Source of the DNA: Bacteroidales bacterium
GTDB taxonomy: Bacteria; Bacteroidota; Bacteroidia; Bacteroidales; F082
Assembly: GCA_024762735.1 (NCBI GenBank)
Contig: JANTGU010000191.1
Coordinates: forward strand, 1 to 5,129
Length of the DNA: 5,129 bases
Reading direction: 5' to 3'
Below, piece after piece: positions 1 through 5,129 of the stretch. Each line of letters starts with the position of its first letter. Position 1 is the stretch's first letter. The position numbers and the translations under genes were made by a program. The notes beneath the pieces are model-generated. The model was given only the letters and a program-made list of their open reading frames with translations, had not been told where the DNA came from and did no database searches.

Positions 1-689
1 GTACCCAAAAAAGATAAAACCGACATGTAGCCCATCCCGTTCCATGAGGCCGGTTCGTAAATAAGCTTATGCGGTATCTCCGTGAAGAGAAGAAGATAAA
101 AAAGGGCGGGAATACCGATAAAAAAGAAAGTCAGCGAAGTGATATTTACAGAGTTGATACCATGAAAATAATACTTCACCAAATTAACATTAATGGCATA
201 ACAAAGAGCTGCCGCCACAACCAGCAACGAATATGTAACGCCGGTATGTAAGTCCACCCCACTGGAAGCATAAATCAAGCCGACTGCCCCGGCTAACCCG
301 ATAATAACTCCTGCTATGTTAAACCAGTGTGTTTTTAACTTGAAAAACATAATGCCGATAACAAGGGTAAAAAGCGGGGTCAGTGAGTTCAGCGTTCCGG
401 CCAGAGAACTAGCTATGTGCGTTTCGGCAATGGCAAAAAGGTAGGCTGGAAAGAAGCTGCCCACGATACCGGACACAAACAAAAGCCAATAGATCTTTTT
501 GGGCGTATCTTTCAACGCTTTGTAAGCCCAGGGAAGCATAAACAGAAAGGTCAGTACAATACGCAGCAAACCCACCTCAGTCCCGGTAAACCAAATCAAC
601 GATTTCTTGATGAGGATAAACGAGGTGCCCCAAACCAACACCAGGGTGAGTAAAATTAACCACGAAACAAGGGTCTTGTTGCTTTTCAT
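1..689 (-). CDS. EamA/DMT-family transporter, 3' end outside window
   Basis: This is the N-terminal 229 codons of a multi-pass inner-membrane transporter of the drug/metabolite transporter superfamily (EamA domain). Members export or exchange small metabolites; the substrate cannot be read from the sequence. The frame is open from the ATG at 689-687 to the window edge. The first EamA repeat covers about residues 8-142: a first helix with the family-typical VWGTSFILIKKSL segment (19-31), then hydrophobic helices near 36-54, 66-86, 95-115 and 122-141. The conserved AETHIASSLAGTLNSLTPLF stretch sits at 88-107. A second repeat begins near residue 150 and is cut off after about 80 residues; family members are usually about 290-310 residues, so roughly 60-80 are missing. 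The start is chosen because the hydrophobic first helix follows directly. Upstream is only a weak AAGG, as is common in Bacteroidota. It is divergent from the yccF-like gene. Family is confident; substrate unknown. Confidence 0.9.
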   Translation of the reverse strand, partial: MKSNKTLVSWLILLTLVLVWGTSFILIKKSLIWFTGTEVGLLRIVLTFLFMLPWAYKALKDTPKKIYWLLFVSGIVGSFFPAYLFAIAETHIASSLAGTLNSLTPLFTLVIGIMFFKLKTHWFNIAGVIIGLAGAVGLIYASSGVDLHTGVTYSLLVVAAALCYAINVNLVKYYFHGINSVNITSLTFFFIGIPALFYLLLFTEIPHKLIYEPASWNGMGYMSVLSFLG

Positions 690-748
690 TAACCTTTTTT
701 TAAGGCTGCTAAAGTAGGCATTTCTGCTCTTAGCAAATCTCAAGTGTA

Positions 749-793
749 AAAAATGATTGTTGGTGGAGAGCAAAATATAAAATAATCATTTTT
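749..793. repeat. 10-bp perfect inverted repeat upstream of the transporter
   Basis: The arms AAAAATGATT (749-758) and AATCATTTTT (784-793) are perfect reverse complements separated by 25 bp. They flank the best candidate -7 element of the minus-strand transporter gene (TATATTTTG, 779-771), so a dimeric regulator site or a structural element is conceivable. The arms are AT-rich and could also be chance in this AT-rich spacer. Confidence 0.4.
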
Positions 794-803
794 GATTATA
801 AAT

Positions 804-921
804 GCCCTGAAAGGGCTTATTATTATAATCCGGGGCAACGTCCCGGTTAGCCATGCTAATAAGTATCTCGCCCTAAAAGGGCAGCTTATCATCCTTACTG
901 TTAAGCTGCCCTTTCAGGGCG
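804..921. repeat. Composite palindromic REP/MITE-like intergenic element
   Basis: A compact element of about 118 bp contains three copies of the 13-bp palindrome GCCCT-nnn-AGGGC: 804-816 (loop GAA), 870-882 (loop AAA) and 908-920 (loop TTC). The first and last copies are exact reverse complements of each other, so the element is bounded by 13-bp terminal inverted repeats. Between them is a nested stem: CTTATTA (816-822) pairs with TAATAAG (857-863) around CCGGGG (830-835) and TCCCGG (841-846), which pair as RNA with one G-U and a CAACG loop. The 3' part, 869-888 against 902-921, forms a 20-bp stem with one mismatch and a 13-nt loop. No coding potential and no clear target-site duplication are visible. 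I recall similar GCCCTGAAAGGGC / CCGGGGCAACG motifs as common intergenic repeats in Bacteroidota, possibly mobilised by IS200-like REP-associated transposases, but copy number cannot be judged from one window. Confidence 0.75.
869..921. repeat. 20-bp long hairpin inside the composite repeat
   Basis: The arms 869-888 and 902-921 are reverse complementary at 19 of 20 positions; the only mismatch is A875 against C915. The loop is the 13 nt 889-901. Each arm contains one copy of the 13-bp palindrome, so this stretch can fold either as two small hairpins or as one long one. It is not followed by a clean U-tract (a T-run begins at 935 after a gap of about 14 nt), so a terminator role is uncertain. 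Confidence 0.8.
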
Positions 922-1020
922 TAATCGAAGTTTGTTTTTTTAAAATATTTAGTCTTTCATACAACATCAAAAACAATAAATAATATCTTGCCATTTTTTT
1001 AAAAGACAAATAATCAAATC

Positions 1021-1404
1021 ATGAAAATCTTAGCAAATATACTTTGGCTTATTTTCGGCGGGTTTGCCACCGCCATGGAATATTTTGCTGCCAGCATCGC
1101 GCTGATGGTAACCATTATCGGCATCCCTTTTGGGCTTCAAACCCTTAAACTGGGGGTATTGGAACTGTGGCCTTTTGGCAGCAGGGTGGAAACCACCGAA
1201 GGTAATCCCGGCTGCCTCTCTACCATTATGAACATCATCTGGTTTTTCGTGGGTGGGTTTTGGATTATGATTACCCACGTGGCTTTTGGCATCCTGCTTT
1301 TTGTTACTGTTATTGGTGCACCCTGGGGTTACCAGCATTTCAAACTGGCAAAGTTGGCACTTACCCCGTTTGGGAGAACCATTGTGCCGGAGTTAGACCT
1401 ATAA
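1021..1404 (+). CDS. yccF: YccF-family (DUF307) small inner-membrane protein
   Basis: A complete 127-residue membrane protein of the YccF family (E. coli YccF is somewhat longer, about 148 residues). The biochemical role of the family is not established. The protein is an ungapped tandem duplication of 48 residues. Residues 6-53 and 71-118 align with 23 identities, each half running from N-I-x-W through GGF, a hydrophobic helix, T-(I/V)-I-G-x-P-x-G, Q-x-x-K-L and ending L-x-P-F-G. Each half gives one long or two short membrane segments, joined by a polar linker with GNPGC (61-65). The start is the first ATG of the frame, immediately before the hydrophobic first repeat. The leader is A-rich without a Shine-Dalgarno sequence. 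It is preceded by the palindromic repeat and followed by a 153-bp gap, so it is probably monocistronic. The symbol reflects family membership, not proven orthology. Confidence 0.92.
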   Translation: MKILANILWLIFGGFATAMEYFAASIALMVTIIGIPFGLQTLKLGVLELWPFGSRVETTEGNPGCLSTIMNIIWFFVGGFWIMITHVAFGILLFVTVIGAPWGYQHFKLAKLALTPFGRTIVPELDL

Positions 1405-1509
1405 CCGCATTACCCCTCTTTGTACTTTTTATCAAAAAACCCTTTTTGCAGTTTAATTGCCAATTTCTGCATTTCAGAAAGTAAATCTACAGCTCACCAT
1501 TCTTTTTAT

Positions 1510-1538
1510 TCAGTTAAGGTAGCCTAACTATAGTTTTG
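1510..1538 (+). promoter_or_regulatory. Candidate LytTR-type operator (imperfect direct repeat)
   Basis: TCAGTTAAG (1510-1518) matches all nine positions of the published LytTR-regulator consensus [TA][AC][CA]GTTN[AG][TG]. A second copy, ATAGTTTTG (1530-1538), matches seven of nine. The GTT cores are 20 bp apart, close to the two-turn spacing typical of LytTR dimer sites. The operon downstream ends in a LytTR regulator, so autoregulation would make sense. Caution: the second half overlaps the probable -7 promoter element, which alone would create the resemblance. One perfect match to this degenerate 9-mer is expected by chance in roughly one in seven spacers of this size. Confidence 0.35.
1531..1538 (+). 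promoter_or_regulatory. Bacteroidota-type -7 promoter element (TAGTTTTG)
   Basis: TAGTTTTG is an exact match to the Bacteroidota sigma-ABfr -7 consensus TAnnTTTG. It lies 19 bp before the ATG of the first operon gene, which implies a short leader of roughly 12 nt. The expected -33 TTTG box is poor (TTATT/TTCAG near 1506-1513), as would suit a promoter that depends on an activator binding there. It probably drives all four genes from 1558 onward, because no other gap in the operon is large enough for a promoter. Confidence 0.5.
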
Positions 1539-1557
1539 CCACAGAAATATAAAAAGA

Positions 1558-2385
1558 ATGTCGACTAAGCTTGATAGATTAATGAGGAAAATAGCAACAT
1601 ACACGGTAATTACAGGAGCGGGACGTGGTTTAGGAAAGAGCATTGCCATCGAATATGCAAAAAGAAACAGAAACCTGGTTTTGATTTCGTTACCCGGGGA
1701 AAACACTAGCCGATTGGGAGAAGAATTATCCCAAAAATATAAAATCAAAGCTGCAATTCACGAAACCGATTTACGTGATGAAAATAATATCCGCAGTCTT
1801 GCCCGATGGATAAAAAATCATTTTATTGTTGACACGCTGGTTAACAATGCAGGCATTGGAGGAACCCGGCATTTTTCAGAAGCAGAGCCGGAATATATTA
1901 ATACCATCATGCAGCTAAACATGAAAGCACTGGTTTTGCTGACGCATGAACTGTTACCCATGTTAAAGCTGCAAAAGAAAGCCAATATCTTAAACATTGC
2001 GAGCTTGGCAGCCTTTGGCCCAATCCCGTATAAAACTGTATATCCGGCATCAAAAGCATTTGTGTCATCATTCTCCAAAGGGCTTAACAGCGAGTTGAAA
2101 AATACATCGGTAATAGTTTCTGTAGCTTATCCCGGCGGCATGCTTACCAATCCTGAAATCATTGAAAGGGTTAAAGATTATGGCTGGCTTGTAAAGAGCA
2201 CCTTTCTATCTCCTGAAAGAGCAGCTGGAATCATTGTCAGCAAGATGCTTAAAGGTAAAACCATGATTGTCCCCGGATTTGCCAGTAAATTAAGCAAGTT
2301 GCTCATGGGTTTGATCCCGGAACAAATAAGACTGAAAATGTTCAGAAAAAACTTGCAAAAGGAGTTAAAAATAAACCTGGCATAA
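1558..2385 (+). CDS. Classical SDR-family NAD(P)-dependent oxidoreductase
   Basis: A complete 275-residue short-chain dehydrogenase/reductase, a cytoplasmic Rossmann enzyme that reduces or oxidises a carbonyl/hydroxyl pair with NAD(P)(H). The motifs are intact: cofactor-binding TGAGRGLG at 19-26, adenine-pocket D71-L72, NNAG at 96-99, and the catalytic tetrad N121, S149, Y162, K166 (YPASK). The PGG turn is at 192-194. The sequence around the Tyr/Lys (YPASKAFVSSFSKGL) resembles the DltE/YqjQ-type SDR group. The C-terminal 40 residues are amphipathic (LLMGLIPEQIRLKMF), which suggests membrane contact and a lipophilic substrate; this is inference. The ATG at 1558 fits the promoter spacing. An in-frame ATG at 1582 would give a protein eight residues shorter, starting closer to the Rossmann strand. 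The stop overlaps the next start by one base (TAATG), so the genes are probably translationally coupled. The substrate is unknown. Confidence 0.93.
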   Translation: MSTKLDRLMRKIATYTVITGAGRGLGKSIAIEYAKRNRNLVLISLPGENTSRLGEELSQKYKIKAAIHETDLRDENNIRSLARWIKNHFIVDTLVNNAGIGGTRHFSEAEPEYINTIMQLNMKALVLLTHELLPMLKLQKKANILNIASLAAFGPIPYKTVYPASKAFVSSFSKGLNSELKNTSVIVSVAYPGGMLTNPEIIERVKDYGWLVKSTFLSPERAAGIIVSKMLKGKTMIVPGFASKLSKLLMGLIPEQIRLKMFRKNLQKELKINLA

Positions 2386-3371
2386 TGGAAAGAGTTTTGG
2401 TAACAGGAGCCAATGGCTTACTGGGTGCAAACATAGTGGCACAGCTAAACAGCATGAATTTCAGGGTTCGAATTCTTGTGCGAAAAGGCAGTAATCGGAT
2501 TTCGTTAAAAGGACTTGATTTTGAAGTTTTTGAAGGAGAAATTACCTGCAAAGAAGACGTCTTTCATGCTGTTTCAGGTTGTGATTATGTGATTCACAGT
2601 GCCGCCCGCACAGCACAGAGCCCGTCAGATTTAGAGGCCTACCGGGAAGTTAATATTAACGCAACCCGGCTATTGATGGATGCTGCAAAGCATGGTAAGG
2701 TTAAAAGGTTCGTTTTCGTTAGCACTGCCAATAGCTTCACCAATGGCTCGCTGACCAACCCCGGAAATGAAAACTCAGGTTTTATGCCATGGCTAAAAAA
2801 GTCGGGATATGCATATAGTAAATATTTAGCTCAAATGGAAGTCATTAAACAAGCAAAAGAAAAAGGTTTTCCTGCAGTAGTGGTTAGCCCTACCTTTATG
2901 ATTGGCCCTCGCGATGCCAAACCAAGCAGTGGCAGGCTGATACTGCATGGACACAAAAATCGCATCGTGTTCTATCCTCCGGGTGGAAAAAGCTTTGTTG
3001 ATGTAGAAGCTGCTGCTGAAGCAGCCTGCCGCGCACTTACTCAAGGTAAGATTGGAGAATCCTATCTTTTAGCAGGAACAAACATGACTTACCGCGACTT
3101 TTTTAACCTGATCAGTCAAGTCACCGGAAAAAAGAAAGTGCTCATTCCCATCCCCCAATGGCTGCTTACTTTTAACGGGTACTTATCCACAGTATTGCAT
3201 AAATTATTTTCCATATCTTTACCCTTAAATGTCACAAACGCAAGGTTGCTCGGTCTTGATAACTACTTCTCCAATGCGAAAGCAGTAAGTGAATTGGGCA
3301 TGAGACAAACTGATTTGAAGAATTCAGTTACCAGGGCAATCAATTGGTTTGAAAAAAATAACATCAGTTAG
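2385..3371 (+). CDS. Extended SDR, NAD-dependent epimerase/dehydratase family
   Basis: A complete 328-residue extended SDR. The N-terminal Rossmann domain has the extended-family motif TGANGLLG (7-14; G8, G11, G14), R33 after the second strand (suggesting NADP preference), an HSAA segment at 71-74 and N90 in VNINAT. The catalytic residues are probably T114, Y142 and K146 (YAYSK). The segment VVVSPTFMIGP (165-175) leads into the substrate domain. Overall it resembles dihydroflavonol-4-reductase/3-beta-hydroxysteroid-dehydrogenase-like enzymes more than sugar-nucleotide epimerases, but the substrate is not recognisable. A hydrophobic stretch near 255-282 (WLLTFNGYLSTVL and the LFSISLPL segment after it) could touch the membrane, as in 3-beta-HSD-like proteins. 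It starts inside the stop codon of the upstream SDR and ends 2 bp before the histidine kinase gene. The two dehydrogenases may act in sequence on one substrate; that is inferred from context only. Confidence 0.92.
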   Translation: MERVLVTGANGLLGANIVAQLNSMNFRVRILVRKGSNRISLKGLDFEVFEGEITCKEDVFHAVSGCDYVIHSAARTAQSPSDLEAYREVNINATRLLMDAAKHGKVKRFVFVSTANSFTNGSLTNPGNENSGFMPWLKKSGYAYSKYLAQMEVIKQAKEKGFPAVVVSPTFMIGPRDAKPSSGRLILHGHKNRIVFYPPGGKSFVDVEAAAEAACRALTQGKIGESYLLAGTNMTYRDFFNLISQVTGKKKVLIPIPQWLLTFNGYLSTVLHKLFSISLPLNVTNARLLGLDNYFSNAKAVSELGMRQTDLKNSVTRAINWFEKNNIS

Positions 3372-3373
3372 CC

Positions 3374-4441
3374 ATGCAAAAATTAAAAACATCAAAATTC
3401 CTGCTACGGATATTCGTAATATTTTTAATTCATTTTGTTTTTAAGCTGGGAGATTTATCTTTTACCCCTTTTTATAAAATAACCAACAGAGGGGTAACCT
3501 TTACGGTATTTTTTATAATTTTTTGGATAATAGCCTGGTATGCAGCCGAATTGATAAACAACACTATTTTAAAACCAAGTCACAGAAAAAATAAGCTCCA
3601 GTTGGTTATGCTTTTTGGTGTGAACTTTATATACGGGTTATTGATGTCATCAATCTTCAATTTCCTCTATCGCTATGGCGACATTGTTTTATTTAACAAC
3701 AGCAAAGCATGGGAATCAGTTATGTTGTTTAATCCCGAACTAACTTTGAGCCTTTTTACCTTTTATATGATGGTGTTTCTGTTTGATTTTTACTATCAGG
3801 AAAATATAAAGCGAAAAGAAGAACAGCTTGAAATGGAGAGAATTCAAAAGGACAACACTTTAGCGCAATATTTAAATTTAAAATCACAAATTGAACCTCA
3901 TTTTTTATTTAACAGCTTAAGTGTTTTATCGTCGCTTATACAAACAAATACTGACCTTGCTTCAGATTTTGTACTACGGCTATCGCGGTTAATGCGGTTT
4001 GTGGTTGAAAAAAATGAAATGCTGCTGGTGCCTTTGAGTGAAGAACTTGATTTCGTGGAAAATTATCTGTTTCTAATACAAACCCGTTTTGATGACGGAA
4101 TTGTGTTTGAGAATCATCTTGAAAAAATGATGGTTCTTAACAACTTTATTCCGCCGGCGGCAATACAATCGTTGATTGAAAATGCGATAAAGCACAACAA
4201 GTTTTCCGGGGAAGTACCGCTGAAAATAAAATTATACAGCACCAAAAACCGCATTGTTATAAGCAACAATCTAAATCTCAGAAAAGATGAGGTGAACTCC
4301 ACCAAACAAGGGCTTGAAAACCTGAAGGCACGCTTCTCACATTTCACCAATGATCAGGTTACCATTACACAGTCAAAAACAGAATTCATTGTTTCCCTGC
4401 CACTTTTAAACGAAAAACCTTATGAACGTTTTAATATTTGA
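3374..4441 (+). CDS. LytS/YehU-type membrane sensor histidine kinase
   Basis: A complete 355-residue sensor kinase of the His_kinase (PF06580) family, which autophosphorylates and passes phosphate to a LytTR regulator. Four hydrophobic helices are visible at about 8-24, 41-60, 76-97 and 122-141, with only short loops between them, so the ligand is probably sensed within the membrane. A charged, coiled-coil-like linker (about 143-170) leads to the H-box SQIEPHFLFNSL with phospho-acceptor H176. The N-box is PPAAIQSLIENAIKHN (260-275, N270). The usual DxGxG box is replaced by ISNNLNLRKD (296-305), followed by GLENLKARF (313-321); this pattern is normal for the Bacteroidota branch of the family and not a sign of a dead kinase. 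The gene lies 2 bp after the extended SDR and overlaps the regulator gene by 20 bp. The signal is unknown. Confidence 0.95.
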   Translation: MQKLKTSKFLLRIFVIFLIHFVFKLGDLSFTPFYKITNRGVTFTVFFIIFWIIAWYAAELINNTILKPSHRKNKLQLVMLFGVNFIYGLLMSSIFNFLYRYGDIVLFNNSKAWESVMLFNPELTLSLFTFYMMVFLFDFYYQENIKRKEEQLEMERIQKDNTLAQYLNLKSQIEPHFLFNSLSVLSSLIQTNTDLASDFVLRLSRLMRFVVEKNEMLLVPLSEELDFVENYLFLIQTRFDDGIVFENHLEKMMVLNNFIPPAAIQSLIENAIKHNKFSGEVPLKIKLYSTKNRIVISNNLNLRKDEVNSTKQGLENLKARFSHFTNDQVTITQSKTEFIVSLPLLNEKPYERFNI

Positions 4442-5129
4442 AGACGAAAAACATACAGCCAACCGGCTCATCCAATTGTTGAAAGAAATTGATGGCAATA
4501 TCCATATAGAGGCGGTTATCGGTTCAATAAAAGAAGGAATTGAATGGTTCAGAAGTCATCCAATGCCGGATTTGATATTTCAGGATATTCGCCTGCGCGA
4601 TGGTATTTGCTTTGAACTTTACAACGCTGTTGAAGTAACAGCACCCGTAATTTTTACCACGGCATACAGCGAGTACGCCATCAGGTCGTTTCAGGTAAAC
4701 AGCATTGACTATATTGTAAAACCCTACAGCAAGGGTGATATTGTTAACGCGCTGGAAAAATTCAAAAGAGTAAAATTAGCGTTTGATCCACCGGAAAAGA
4801 AACTGCTGGAAGAGATACTAAGTCGTAACTCCTTTACCCCCAGAAGAAGATTTTTGATTAAAAACGGAGATAACTATGTTATTATCAAAAGTGAGGAAAT
4901 CGCCCGGTTTATTTCGGAAGAAAGCGTTACAACCGCTGTTTTATTTGATGGAAGAAATTTTATTGTTGATTATTCAATCTCTGACCTTGCAAAACAAATG
5001 GATAAGACTGCCTTTTTGCAGATAAACAGGAGTTGCATAGTCAATATTGAAAGTGTGGAAAAGATCAGCTCCTGGTTCAACAGCAGGTTAAAACTTCAAT
5101 TGACTCCCACCTCCGGCAAAGAGGTCATT
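4422..5129 (+). CDS. LytTR-family response regulator, C-terminus outside window
   Basis: The first 236 codons of a response regulator that receives phosphate from the kinase encoded just upstream and binds DNA through a LytTR domain. The receiver domain (about 1-118) has the acidic pair E7/D8 in IFEDE, phospho-acceptor D55 in FQDIRLRDG, switch residue T80 in FTTAYSEYAI, and K100-P101. A linker (119-140) leads to the LytTR domain from about residue 142 (RRRFLIKNGDNYVIIK), including the conserved FLQINRSCIVNIESVEKI segment (207-224). The frame is still open at the window edge; family members usually end about 10-20 residues later, with a motif such as VSR near the end. The ATG overlaps the kinase gene by 20 bp in the +1 frame; no Shine-Dalgarno sequence is visible, so coupled translation is likely. 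Probable targets include its own operon (candidate site at 1510-1538). Confidence 0.95.
   Translation, partial: MNVLIFEDEKHTANRLIQLLKEIDGNIHIEAVIGSIKEGIEWFRSHPMPDLIFQDIRLRDGICFELYNAVEVTAPVIFTTAYSEYAIRSFQVNSIDYIVKPYSKGDIVNALEKFKRVKLAFDPPEKKLLEEILSRNSFTPRRRFLIKNGDNYVIIKSEEIARFISEESVTTAVLFDGRNFIVDYSISDLAKQMDKTAFLQINRSCIVNIESVEKISSWFNSRLKLQLTPTSGKEVI

Larger units (their letters stand above)
690..1020. other. Divergent intergenic region (331 bp) without a gene
   Basis: This is the spacer between the 5' ends of the minus-strand transporter and the plus-strand yccF-like gene. It holds a 10-bp inverted repeat (749-793) and a composite palindromic repeat (804-921), described separately. The rest is AT-rich leader sequence in which promoters for both flanking genes must lie, but none fits the Bacteroidota consensus well. 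For the transporter the best -7 candidate is TATATTTTG on the minus strand (779-771). For the yccF-like gene it is TATCTTG (984-990). Neither has a good -33 partner. A 63-codon open frame at 792-983 is simply the repeat read through and is not considered a gene. Confidence 0.7.
1405..1557. other. Intergenic region before the SDR/two-component operon
   Basis: This 153-bp spacer contains no convincing open frame and no strong intrinsic terminator for the yccF-like gene; only weak AT stems such as AAAAACCCTTTTT (from about 1435) and TTCTG-CATTT-CAGAA (about 1466-1480) are visible. Its 3' third holds the probable operon promoter and a candidate LytTR-type direct repeat. Confidence 0.6.

Noticed and set aside
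69..653. Short plus-strand open frames at 69-251 and 417-653
   Set aside because: They are antisense shadows of the EamA transporter, whose minus-strand frame is open throughout and has clear family motifs and helices.
796..930. Target-site duplication flanking the composite repeat
   Set aside because: The flanks (TTATAAAT on the left, TAATCGAAG on the right) share no convincing direct repeat.
935..958. T-rich run after the long hairpin as a terminator, or TTTG at 931-934 as a -33 box
   Set aside because: The T-run is separated from the stem by about 14 nt, and no TAnnTTTG lies at the proper distance from 931-934, so neither role is supported.
792..983. 63-codon open frame spanning the palindromic repeat
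   Set aside because: Its sequence is the translation of the palindromes (ALKG, PFQG-type peptides); there is no ribosome-binding context and no gene-like composition.
1030..1338. 102-codon minus-strand open frame opposite the yccF-like gene
   Set aside because: It is antisense to a clearly recognisable YccF protein with an internal duplication; its own composition shows no domain.
1260..1484. 74-codon plus-strand frame overlapping the 3' end of the yccF-like gene
   Set aside because: It is an out-of-frame shadow of the second YccF repeat; the remainder is AT-rich spacer without coding character.
1430..1485. Possible intrinsic terminator after the yccF-like gene
   Set aside because: Only weak AT stems (AAAAA-CCC-TTTTT, TTCTG-CATTT-CAGAA) without a GC-rich stem plus U-tract.
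4259..4290. Apparent loss of the DxGxG ATP-binding box in the histidine kinase
   Set aside because: The ISNNLNLRKD followed by GLENLKARF pattern is the usual form in this Bacteroidota LytS branch, so it does not indicate an inactive kinase.

Overview
The window looks like chromosomal DNA of a Bacteroidota member, probably a Bacteroidia/Marinilabiliales-like environmental or gut anaerobe. The evidence is its AT-rich composition, the lack of convincing Shine-Dalgarno sequences before any start codon, a Bacteroidota-type -7 promoter element (TAnnTTTG) before the main operon, a LytS/LytTR two-component pair typed as in that phylum, and intergenic GCCCTGAAAGGGC palindromes that I associate from memory with Bacteroidota. 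No rRNA, tRNA, CRISPR array or transposase gene was found.

Layout: (1) 1-689, minus strand, is the first ~229 codons of an EamA/DMT-family membrane transporter whose 3' end lies outside the window. (2) 690-1020 is a divergent intergenic region. It holds a 10-bp inverted repeat near the transporter promoter region and a compact structured repeat (804-921) built from three copies of one 13-bp palindrome, a GC-rich hairpin and a 20-bp long hairpin. (3) 1021-1404, plus strand, is a complete small YccF-family membrane protein with a clear internal duplication. (4) 1405-1557 is intergenic and carries a probable promoter plus a candidate LytTR-type operator. (5) 1558-5129, plus strand, is a tightly packed four-gene operon: classical SDR oxidoreductase, extended SDR (NAD-dependent epimerase/dehydratase-like), LytS-type membrane histidine kinase, and LytTR-type response regulator. 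The last gene runs off the window.

The four operon genes overlap or abut (1-nt overlap, 2-nt gap, 20-nt overlap), so they are almost certainly co-transcribed and probably translationally coupled. The kinase and regulator form a cognate phosphorelay. The two SDR enzymes have intact cofactor and catalytic motifs but no recognisable substrate. Their fixed linkage to a sensor with little extracytoplasmic sequence raises the possibility that the enzymes make or remove a small, probably hydrophobic, molecule to which the kinase responds. This is an inference from gene order only and is the most interesting hypothesis in the window.
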